Shown one piece after another: positions 40,901-44,965 of a stretch of 64,000 nucleotides of DNA; the first letter of the stretch is position 1, and each line of letters begins with the position of its first letter. The notes below the pieces were generated by a model. That model had not been told where the DNA came from. It made no database searches and saw nothing but the letters and a program-made list of their open reading frames with translations. The position numbers and the translations under genes were made by a program. Source of the stretch: Monodelphis domestica (lineage: Eukaryota > Chordata > Mammalia > Didelphimorphia > Didelphidae); assembly GCF_027887165.1 (NCBI RefSeq), contig NC_077233.1, forward strand, positions 231,028,372 to 231,092,371. The letters are read 5' to 3'.

Positions 40901-42140
40901 TACATGCCTAGGTCTATAATAGAACCTTTAATGATTGGAACAGCAAAACAGGGCTTGGTTTATTGTTTTGTTGATTGCCTAGACTTAAGAAAGTGATGGG
41001 GGAAATGTTAATAATGAAGATTAAATTTTTTTTCTTCTAAAGTCCAGTTGTTAAACAATTACCAACCCCTCTGAATGGAGGGGACAGCCATCTTCAGTGA
41101 GATAGTTTAGTCCAGACAGAAGAAGGGAAGGTGAATTAATGAAGCTTGAGAAGCAGAGGTATCCTGGGTATTCTATGATTCCATGATATGATGCATCTAA
41201 TGCCCCGTTATCTCAAAGAGAATCTTCAAATTCTTGAGATGAAAGGAATCTTAGAGATGCTATAGTCCCACTTCCCACACAAACTTTCTGCTAGGTTTAA
41301 CAGATTGTCACTTCATTCTTCCTTGAAAGTAATGCCAATCCACATAACATGAAAGTAGAGGCTTGGTTTAAATGGACAATTTTGTATTTATCTTCAGTCA
41401 ACTTCTGAAGGGTTCATCAATGGATAATTTTAAAAAATCATATTTGCCTTTATGATATAATATAATATAATAATTGCTATAGGTTTGGAAGAGATGAGAA
41501 TTATGAAGACATTAAGACACCAAGGGACACTTCTGAATTGTGGTTCATTGATTAGATATTATTACATGGTACCCTCTGAGCCCATCTTCAAACTGTGTTC
41601 CATACCACTGTCCCTTCCCCACCCCACCCCCCACTTTTCACTATTTTTTCCCCAAGTTGAAATATTCCTAGTTGTGGTTCCATTGAAGAGTGAATCATAG
41701 GATCCCAGAACCTGAGCTGGAAGGTCCTCAGAAGCCATTGAACTCAACCTCCTTATTTCACAAATGAGGACAATCAGGCTAAGTGAAGTTAAATGACTTC
41801 CCCAAGATAATAAATAGTAAGTTTCAGAGTTGGAAATTTGAACTTGGATCCTCTCACTCCAGTGTCAGGGTTCTTTCCATTGGAGTCAGTATTGAGGTAG
41901 ACAAAGATCTATGTTATTACCAAATACAATACCTCTTACCTTTTCCAGCTGAGCCCAAACATCCAGTACATCCCCAGCAAAGTTAAAGTGGTCTGGCAAG
42001 TCCCGTTCACAGCGATTTATAGCTTCAAAGTCAGAAAGATTCAGAGGAGCCCAAACCTGGGAGCCTTGATGAAAATACCTCCCAGGTAACTTTGGACTCC
42101 CGACGAACCTGAACATCTGTAACTGGAATAAAATCTTCAT
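14376..42140 (-). CDS. ACSM4: ACSM4, mitochondrial medium-chain acyl-CoA synthetase (13 coding exons)
   Basis: Joining thirteen exons gives 1743 bp, a 580-residue protein with consistent splice phases throughout and no stop. Family knowledge: ACSM enzymes (adenylate-forming ANL superfamily) activate C4-C12 fatty acids to acyl-CoA using ATP, in the mitochondrial matrix. Visible motifs: ATP P-loop [11 protein letters not shown] (228-238); YEGYGQTE (367-374); YVTGDRG (451-457); [16 protein letters not shown] (469-484); and the C-terminal catalytic lysine in [11 protein letters not shown] (K566). The first 30 or so residues are basic with no acidic residue, fitting a mitochondrial targeting peptide. 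I chose ACSM4 over ACSM1/2/3/5 from paralog-specific words: MKI start, [53 protein letters not shown] and the RNVLRDQEW end. ACSM4 is best known from olfactory epithelium (O-MACS). Intron 12 has a GC-AG donor. The assignment to the family is certain; the paralog is very likely. Confidence 0.95.
14463..15749 (-). other. ACSM4 intron 12, proximal part
   Basis: Mostly AT-rich DNA. A MIR-like core ('gatatggaaactgaggcaaa' then 'agttaagtgac') lies at about 15285-15520. Confidence 0.6.
15750..15955 (-). repeat. tRNA-headed SINE (tail type B), antisense
   Basis: Poly-T then 'cccttaccttctacctta', 'ggtaagggctaggtaatggg', and 'caatccactgagccacctg' at the end. Confidence 0.85.
16358..16363 (-). other. 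ACSM4: GC-AG splice donor of ACSM4 intron 12
   Basis: On the minus strand the exon ends AGGAAG and the intron begins GCAAGT. This is the classic rare GC donor with otherwise perfect U1 complementarity. The codon phase (0) and the conserved [14 protein letters not shown] junction fix it; no GT donor nearby keeps the frame. Confidence 0.88.
16364..16483 (-). CDS. ACSM4: ACSM4 coding exon 12
   Basis: 40 codons, [20 protein letters not shown] through [13 protein letters not shown]. Acceptor cctggcag|GTGGTG. This is part of the C-terminal swivelling subdomain. Confidence 0.96.
16640..17440 (+). mobile_element. L1 LINE 3' fragment (ORF2 C-terminus plus 3' UTR)
   Basis: Translates to the marsupial L1 ORF2 end ([20 protein letters not shown], then [16 protein letters not shown]), with frame breaks, followed by 3' UTR and TA/CATA runs. 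It is a diverged copy of the element at 19460-20535 and lies antisense in ACSM4 intron 11. Confidence 0.85.
17268..17400. repeat. TA / CATA / TATG low-complexity run
   Basis: Alternating tatata, acatata and tatg(tatg)n tracts inside the L1 3' UTR. Confidence 0.85.
17441..20535 (+). mobile_element. L1 LINE, 5'-truncated ORF2 and 3' UTR
   Basis: About 3.1 kb of L1 ORF2 in several broken frames. The reverse transcriptase region near 17860-18660 shows [26 protein letters not shown] and the catalytic FADD box ([15 protein letters not shown]). The C-terminal segment at 19462-20235 is still open for 257 codons (zinc-knuckle-like [18 protein letters not shown], then [15 protein letters not shown]). 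Ends in an A-rich tail near 20525. In-frame stops and frameshifts make it inactive. Family knowledge: L1 moves by target-primed reverse transcription. Confidence 0.92.
20536..20892. other. ACSM4 intron 11, unassigned
   Basis: No gene. Probable old LINE scraps ('aagaagccttcctgatcac' near 20805) resembling the L2 3' region. Confidence 0.45.
20893..21135 (+). repeat. tRNA-headed SINE (tail type A)
   Basis: Nearly complete: 'ggcagcaaaatggtgcattg' head, 'gacctaagttcaaatatgg', 'aaatgagctagagaaggaaa', and a 'cagacacgaatgaaacaac' end. Confidence 0.88.
21136..21751. other. ACSM4 intron 11, unassigned
   Basis: A MIR-like scrap at the start ('aaagttacttgtccaaagcc'), then unique-looking DNA. No gene. 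Confidence 0.5.
21752..21962 (-). repeat. tRNA-headed SINE (tail type B), antisense
   Basis: 'cccttaccttccatcttgga', 'gtggtaagggctaggcaatg', 'tccagggtcacacagctggg', and 'ccagctgccccc' at the end. Confidence 0.9.
22100..22425. repeat. AT-rich low-complexity tract
   Basis: About 330 bp of nearly pure A/T with irregular aatata/attaat units. No coding potential. Confidence 0.85.
22430..22672 (-). repeat. tRNA-headed SINE (tail type A), antisense
   Basis: 'gactcttcatgaccccattt', 'tcttggcaaaaatactggag', 'gataaagaaactgaggcaaa', ending 'actacctagctgtcc'. Confidence 0.88.
22712..22822 (-). repeat. Internally deleted SINE (tail type B), antisense
   Basis: The tail part ('taaacccttatctactgtct', 'tagaattgatac') joins directly to the head end ('ggtctggcattctatac', 'ggccacctagct'), so about 90 bp are missing. 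It lies 105 bp beyond the ACSM4 exon 11 donor. Confidence 0.65.
22927..23026 (-). CDS. ACSM4: ACSM4 coding exon 11
   Basis: Acceptor tttttccag|GTACCG completes a split glycine. Encodes [19 protein letters not shown] and [14 protein letters not shown]. Donor GAGAG|GTAAAA, phase 0. Confidence 0.96.
23373..23760. repeat. Large TCCC / TTCC pyrimidine array
   Basis: 23373-23628 is an irregular mix of CCCT and CCTTCCCT units; 23629-23760 is about 33 near-perfect TTCC units. It lies in ACSM4 intron 10, so the ACSM4 pre-mRNA carries the GGAA/GGGA strand. It directly abuts the T-rich end of the antisense SINE at 23815, which probably seeded it. Confidence 0.97.
23815..24000 (-). repeat. tRNA-headed SINE (tail type B), antisense
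   Basis: 'ttatcttccatcttaaaatc', 'ggattagcaatggggctaaa', 'gacctcccacctccaggtct', ending 'aaaccacct'. Confidence 0.8.
24150..24670 (+). repeat. L2 LINE 3' end
   Basis: About 500 bp in canonical L2 order: 'ataatcttcctaaagcatat', 'atggcttcctgatgcctcaa', 'tcttagaatccctagcatcc', 'gtcaactccttgagagcagg'. Sense orientation, good length. Confidence 0.8.
24700..24890 (+). repeat. tRNA-headed SINE fragment (tail type C)
   Basis: 'gtgtgactctgggaatatca' followed by 'aagactatagtttccaagaa' and 'agagttccctataatgtaat', the same tail as at 26265. Confidence 0.65.
24915..25135 (-). repeat. tRNA-headed SINE (tail type B), antisense
   Basis: 'aagcagtaaggactaggcaa'-type body, 'gtccagggtcacacaagcta', and 'ccaggcctggtactc'. 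It ends only 60 bp from the ACSM4 exon 10 donor. Confidence 0.82.
25195..25322 (-). CDS. ACSM4: ACSM4 coding exon 10
   Basis: Acceptor cttcctag|GACAATCC. Encodes [20 protein letters not shown], then [20 protein letters not shown], with motifs A7 and A8 of the adenylate-forming family. Donor TCTGG|GTTAGT (a weaker but valid GT site), phase 2. Confidence 0.96.
25446..25547 (-). CDS. ACSM4: ACSM4 coding exon 9
   Basis: Acceptor cattctag|ATCATAGAT. Encodes [20 protein letters not shown] then [14 protein letters not shown]. Donor TATGTG|GTATGG. 34 codons. Confidence 0.96.
25548..26104 (-). other. ACSM4 intron 8
   Basis: 557 bp. No recognisable repeat or gene. Confidence 0.7.
26105..26185 (-). 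CDS. ACSM4: ACSM4 coding exon 8
   Basis: Acceptor cttgacag|GGAATAATC. 27 codons, [20 protein letters not shown] then VPPYDVQ; a strong ACSM4-type word. Donor GTCCAG|GTAGGT. Confidence 0.96.
26265..26510 (+). repeat. tRNA-headed SINE (tail type C)
   Basis: 'agtcaggaagatgtggattc' with B box, 'gaccctgggcaagttactta', then tail C ('ctaagattgtaagttgcaga', 'gtagaaggagtttcctaacc'). Confidence 0.8.
26664..26721 (-). repeat. SINE type A, antisense, left part (split by insertion)
   Basis: 'ttgttgaagagttgtatgtg', 'attctttacaaccacattt'. The same SINE resumes at 27707; the sequence between is an insertion flanked by imperfect copies of catttggrattt. Confidence 0.75.
26726..26803. repeat. (TTCC)n array, left part
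   Basis: About 18 TTCC units ending in cttctttc, broken by the solo LTR. Confidence 0.95.
26804..27507 (+). mobile_element. Solo LTR of an endogenous retrovirus
   Basis: 704 bp bounded by a perfect terminal inverted repeat TGTAGC ... GCTACA (standard TG...CA ends) and by the 5-bp direct repeat CTTTC (26799-26803 and 27508-27512). It contains a TATA box (TATAAATA at 27071), an AATAAA overlapping it and another at about 26879, and a later pyrimidine-rich region. No internal retroviral genes are present, so it is the product of LTR-LTR recombination. The retrovirus class is not determinable here; a 5-bp duplication fits several. Confidence 0.88.
27508..27620. repeat. (TTCC)n array, right part
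   Basis: About 28 TTCC units, continuing the array cut by the LTR. Confidence 0.95.
27707..27921 (-). repeat. SINE type A, antisense, right part
   Basis: Continues the copy that begins at 26664: 'ttcttggtaaagatattggg', 'gacaaggaactgaggtaagc', ending 'tgtcacctagctgccc'. Confidence 0.82.
27922..28464 (-). other. ACSM4 intron 7, distal part
   Basis: A MIR-like scrap near 28170-28330; otherwise unassigned. Confidence 0.5.
28465..28588 (-). CDS. ACSM4: ACSM4 coding exon 7
   Basis: Acceptor ttttaag|CTATAGC; this site, rather than the nearer TATAG, keeps the family spacing [10 protein letters not shown]. Encodes [19 protein letters not shown] and the nucleotide-binding motif YEGYGQTEV. Donor GAAGTG|GTACGT. 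Confidence 0.93.
28640..28940 (+). repeat. Purine-rich block with (GA)n array
   Basis: 28640-28855 is an irregular GGAGA/GAAAG/GGGA mixture; 28855-28940 is nearly pure GA, about 40 units. In ACSM4 intron 6; the ACSM4 transcript has the CU strand. Confidence 0.95.
29110..29330 (+). repeat. Old L1 3' fragment
   Basis: Short diverged match to the L1 ends in this window: 'gagtggctgaacaaattgtg', 'tgaactgatgcaggacaaaa', 'aaagcagaaccaagagaat'. Confidence 0.65.
29340..29540 (+). repeat. Unnamed old interspersed repeat
   Basis: Shares 'tatagagaactcccagatga', 'ggggattcctttcaccaatg' and a following 'cacttgcccaatgtcac' core with the stretch near 54670-54900. Two copies suggest a MIR-type family. Confidence 0.5.
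29541..30054 (-). other. ACSM4 intron 6, proximal part
   Basis: AT-rich, with a small 'taatattaataggta' repeat near 29770-29830. No gene. Confidence 0.5.
30055..30134 (-). CDS. ACSM4: ACSM4 coding exon 6
   Basis: Acceptor tctctag|ACTCTCAGC. Encodes [20 protein letters not shown] then VQKDLK. Donor AAGAG|GTAATT, phase 2. 80 bp, the size expected from the family pattern. Confidence 0.95.
30312..30530 (+). repeat. tRNA-headed SINE (tail type B), sense copy
   Basis: Shows directly that tails A and B share a head: 'agacagctaggaggctcag', 'gaacctgggcaagtcactta', then the B tail 'tgccttggaaccaatactta' and an A/T-rich end. Confidence 0.82.
30531..32351 (-). other. ACSM4 intron 5, unassigned stretch
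   Basis: T-rich on the plus strand at 30560-31130, perhaps a decayed antisense L1 ORF1/5' region. 31130-31600 is unlike its surroundings and might be LTR-derived, but I see no bounded ends. No ACSM exon. Confidence 0.4.
32352..32600 (-). repeat. tRNA-headed SINE (tail type A), antisense
   Basis: 'gttgttcagttgtttcagtc', 'tggcagagatactggagtag', 'gatgaggaaactgagacaag', 'aaccacttagctt' end. Confidence 0.82.
32601..33234 (-). other. ACSM4 intron 5, unassigned stretch
   Basis: T-rich; a possible old antisense L1 ORF1 remnant ('ggatcttgaagaaattctc' region). No exon. Confidence 0.4.
33235..33430 (+). repeat. MIR-like repeat
   Basis: 'atttagggttgaaagggacc', 'aagaaaactgaagccaaata', and 'tgactcccaaatccagtatt', the usual order of the MIR core and tail. 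Confidence 0.65.
33870..34180 (+). repeat. L2 LINE 3' end
   Basis: 'tgtcccccatgcctggaatc', 'ttccctgaagtcccagctaa', 'gactctgagcttcttgagag', 'agcccagtatctggcacata'. Sense. Confidence 0.8.
34181..35112 (-). other. ACSM4 intron 5, upstream part
   Basis: A MIR-like scrap at about 34200-34300. The rest up to the exon 5 donor is unassigned. Confidence 0.5.
35113..35269 (-). CDS. ACSM4: ACSM4 coding exon 5
   Basis: Acceptor tgtttag|ATACTGG. Encodes [19 protein letters not shown] then [20 protein letters not shown] and [13 protein letters not shown]. Donor TTAGAT|GTATGT, phase 0. Confidence 0.95.
35409..35552 (-). CDS. ACSM4: ACSM4 coding exon 4
   Basis: Acceptor ttttacag|ATCAGCC. Encodes [20 protein letters not shown] and then the ATP-binding P-loop [11 protein letters not shown] and [16 protein letters not shown]. 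Donor GGAAG|GTATAG, phase 2. Only 139 bp separates it from exon 5. Confidence 0.96.
35553..36039 (-). other. ACSM4 intron 3, proximal part
   Basis: Unassigned non-repetitive DNA. Confidence 0.5.
36040..36225 (+). repeat. CR1-clade LINE fragment
   Basis: 'tgaggatgtttaacttggag' followed by 'gagaaaagacttgggggcag', the sense counterpart of the antisense text at 59160 ('ggctaaacatctccagttct'). Ends at the pentanucleotide array. Confidence 0.5.
36229..37460. repeat. Giant TTCCC/TTGCC pentanucleotide array
   Basis: About 1.23 kb, roughly 245 pentamers. From about 36236 to 37450 every unit stays in the same 5-bp phase: variation is substitution (mainly the third base C to G, giving TTGCC) rather than insertion or deletion. 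The homopurine strand, GGGAA/GGCAA, is the sense strand of ACSM4 intron 3. It has stop-free frames on both strands, which produces large false reading frames. Confidence 0.99.
37321..37460. repeat. 20-bp higher-order repeat at the array edge
   Basis: Seven consecutive units of the form TTGTC-TTGCC-TTCCC-TTCCC, five of them identical (37321, 37361, 37381, 37401, 37421), one with two changes (37341) and one degenerate at the last pentamer (37441). Confidence 0.95.
37461..38414 (-). other. ACSM4 intron 3, distal part
   Basis: A degenerate pyrimidine edge to about 37510, then unassigned DNA. A short antisense L2 scrap lies at about 38140-38200 ('aagcacctactatgtaggag'). Confidence 0.55.
38415..38622 (-). 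CDS. ACSM4: ACSM4 coding exon 3
   Basis: Acceptor ttttgcag|GACTTG completes a split glycine. Encodes [39 protein letters not shown], and [18 protein letters not shown]. The words [11 protein letters not shown] and [10 protein letters not shown] point to ACSM4. Donor TTTAA|GTGAGT, phase 2. Confidence 0.96.
38623..40654 (-). other. ACSM4 intron 2
   Basis: 2.03 kb. Contains a MIR-like repeat at about 39440-39610 ('gaaaatgaagcccagagagg'), an L2 3' end at about 39725-39840 ('agatggcaagctccttaagc', 'gcacagtgcctgacacacaa') and further MIR-like cores near 39960-40110 and 40240-40340. No gene. Confidence 0.6.
40655..40865 (-). CDS. ACSM4: ACSM4 coding exon 2
   Basis: Acceptor actgggcag|AAAGGAG. Encodes [38 protein letters not shown] and [20 protein letters not shown], typical ACSM N-terminal domain. 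Donor ACAG|GTCAGT, phase 1. Confidence 0.96.
40866..41939 (-). other. ACSM4 intron 1
   Basis: 1.07 kb. A MIR-like repeat is at about 41700-41895 ('aacctgagctggaaggtcct', 'cacaaatgaggacaatcagg'). Otherwise unassigned. Confidence 0.6.
41940..42140 (-). CDS. ACSM4: ACSM4 coding exon 1 (start codon)
   Basis: 67 codons starting [20 protein letters not shown]. Start chosen because the MKI-FF/LF-Q/R opening with arginines and lysines matches ACSM4 proteins and a mitochondrial presequence. Encodes [20 protein letters not shown] then [11 protein letters not shown]. Donor GAAAAG|GTAAGA, phase 0. Any upstream non-coding exon and the promoter are not recognisable. Confidence 0.93.
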
Positions 42141-42361
42141 GATGGCAAGACGGATTTTTTGATAAGAAGAGTGGAGAGAATTTCAGGCCCTCTATCTCAT
42201 GCAATGTGTTCAGAGGTGGCTTATGGTTCCATACCACCTATAGATGTTGAACACCACTCACCCCCTTTTTCTTCTCTCTTGAGTTTGGATAACCTAGAAC
42301 GTGTCCAGACAAAGGTAACCAAGTTGGTGATGGACCTTGAGACCATTCTGTATAAGGATCA

Positions 42362-43440
42362 ATCAATCAATCAATCAATCAACATTTTAAATCAACTTAC
42401 TATGTTCCAGGCACTGGGCTAAGCTCTGGGGCAGGGGTCCCCAAACTACAGCGCATGGGCCATATGCAGCCCCCTGAGGCCATGTATCCGGCCCCCTCCA
42501 CACTTCCAGAAGAGGCACCTCTTTCATTGGTGGTCAGTGAGAGGAGCACTGTATGTGGCAGCACCACAAAGTGCAGTGTTGCTCACGTACAGGACTACTT
42601 CCCATGACATAATACTTTGTGTGGCACCTTATTCTGAGAGTAACTGAACAAGAACGAGGCGCCCCGCAAAGGATTATGTGGCTGCACAATGGAAGATGTC
42701 AGCATGGTGAGCGGCAATCTGGGGGGAGGAGATTCTGCACTGTGTATACTGCTGCCCAGTATAGTGGTGGCAATGATGGGTTTGTGCAAGGTGTGACAGA
42801 CCCATCACAGCCAGTGCTGCAGCATCCGCTATCTCAGACAGCAGTATACAGATTTGTTCATAGTTTTTTTTTATAGTCAGGCCCTCCAACGGTCTGAGGA
42901 ACAGTGAACTGGCCCCCGTATAAAAAGTTTGGGGACCCCTGCTCTGGGGAAACAAAAAGATGCAAAAGCCAGTCCCTGCCCTTAAGGAATTTATAATCTA
43001 AAGGAGGAGATAACACATGCAAACAAATATATGCAAAGCAAGCTATAGATAGGATAAGTAGGAAATAAAATAACACTAGGATTAAGAGGTATTGGGGGAC
43101 TGTTTCCTATAAAATGTGGGATTTTGGTTGGGAATTAAAGGAAGCCAAGGAAGTTCATAGCCAGAGTTGAAGAGGGAGAACATTCCAGGCATGGGAAACA
43201 GCTAGAGAAGATGTCTGGAGCTGAGAGATGAATTGTCTTGTTCCTGAAACAGTTAGGAGGCCATGATCACTGGATCAAAGACCACATGCCAAGGAGTAAG
43301 AAGACTGGAAAGGTAGGAACGGGCTAGGTTATGAAGGGTTTTGAGTGCCAAACAGAGCATTTTGTATTTGTTCCGAGAGGCAATAGAGAGCCATGAGGAT
43401 CATTTGAAAGAGCCTGGGGTGTTAAGCAAAGAGAAAAAAA
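42362..43440 (-). repeat. L2 LINE, antisense, carrying a hAT insertion
   Basis: After an (AATC)n run at 42359-42382, antisense L2 text runs up to 42431 ('gttccaggcactgggctaag') and resumes at 42950 ('gccagtccctgcccttaagg', 'gagaacattccaggcatggg', 'gagcattttgtatttgttcc'). Interrupted by the hAT element. Confidence 0.78.
42432..42941. mobile_element. Non-autonomous hAT (Charlie-like) DNA transposon
   Basis: 510 bp with terminal inverted repeats CAGGGGTCCCCAAACT ... AGTTTGGGGACCCCTG (16 of 16 complementary) and a perfect 8-bp target duplication CTCTGGGG (42424-42431, 42942-42949). Both are defining marks of hAT insertions. No transposase frame; it must have been moved by an autonomous relative. 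Confidence 0.96.
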
Positions 43441-43789
43441 AATTCAGGAGATTTATGACAACTGTCTAGGCATTTGAGGGACTGCCATATGAAAGAGGCT
43501 TTAGGCTTGTTTTGTGTGGCTTTGGGGGAGATGATGACCATGGGGTGGAATTTACAAAGAGGCACATTTTGCTTTGGTGTAAGGCTAAACTTAACAAGGA
43601 GAGTAATTGCACATAGAAAGAGCTACTTTGAAAGGTAGAGAGTTGCCTCTTCCTTGTAGTCTTCAAGTGGATGTGAATGACCACAGTACTTGTTGGGGAT
43701 GATGGGGAAGGTCTTCTCAGATAGGTACGGGTTGAACTGGATGAGGTCCCTTCTGGTTCCAGCATACTGTGTTTCTCTGACTTTTGCAC

Positions 43790-44140
43790 TAAGTTTCTAA
43801 CCTCCCCCTGTTTCTAGTCTCTTCCACTTCCAATTCCTTCTTCAAACTATAAGACTAACCTGCCTGAAACAGTGTTTTGCACATGCACCCTTTCTTCAGC
43901 CTCACATCCTTCTTACTAAACTTTCAAGGGATTTCCATTGCATCAAATTATTAAGGTCAGCATTCAAGGCCCTCCATGAACTATCTACTTTTCCAAATTT
44001 ATCTCAATTCTTCTCTCCTACAGAAGCCCTATGCCTACCTTCTGAGCAAATGTTATCAACTCTTATCATGTTGTATGCATTCTTCTTGATTCTTTCACCC
44101 TCTCTTCAGAGGGTCCTTCTCCCTTCTGCTTGTCAAAACT
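43790..44140 (+). repeat. L2 LINE fragment
   Basis: 'tttcaagggatttccattgc', 'gtcagcattcaaggccctcc', and 'acagaagccctatgcctacc' in L2 order. Diverged. Confidence 0.55.
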
Positions 44141-44224
44141 TTATCCTCCAATTGGTAATTAAAATAGCTCAAATTCCTTTTTTTTATTAAACTTTTCTCA
44201 AATAATCCACTTTGAAACCATAGA

Positions 44225-44965
44225 CACAATATTTTGGAGTTGGAAAGGAACCTTGGTAACTTTCTTATCCAATCTATGTCTGAACAAGAGTATCCTCTTC
44301 TACCAGACAAATGGTTATCAATTCTTTATTTGAAGATCCTCTATAAGGAGATTCTCACTCTGTCATTTGATAGATCTGTCTACATTTGAGTGACTCTAAT
44401 TATTAGGAAGTTTTTCCTTTTATCAGTTCTAAATTTATATGTCTACAGCTTCTATCCATTGCTCTTACTTAATGGGGAAAGGGAAGGGGGCTAGCAATGG
44501 TAAAGAAAATTAAATCATTCCTCTTACAGATGACAATCCTTCAAATACTTGAGCACAGTTACCATGTCTTCCTTAAGTCTTCTTTTCACAAGGTCTCCAA
44601 TTCCTTTAATTAATTTCTACAGGGCATGCACTTACAGCTCTTCACCATCTTGGTTGCCTGCCTCTGGATACTTTCCCACTTACCAAGATTCTTGATAGTA
44701 TCTGGTGCCCAGAACTGCACACAATATGCTGGATATGGTTTTGCTAGGGCAGTGTACAGTGATACTATCACTTCCTTATTCCTCGAAGCTATTCCTCTTA
44801 ATGAAGCCTGAAATTGCATTGGGATTTTTTTTCCTGGTTGATATCTCACACTATTGATTTTTGTTGAACTTACAGTCTACTAAAAACACCAGATATTTTT
44901 TCAGATAAGCCATTGTCTATCCATGCTTCCTCCATGACCCTCTCAGAACTTCTGTAGCATTTATT
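44225..44965 (-). mobile_element. CR1-clade LINE, decayed, antisense
   Basis: The minus strand at 44610-44849 encodes the end of a CR1/L3-type reverse transcriptase: KEVIVSLYTALAKPYPAYCV, then QFWAPDTIKNLGKWESIQRQ and ATKMVK. The flanking text parallels the copy at 58830-59300. Too decayed to be active. Confidence 0.75.
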
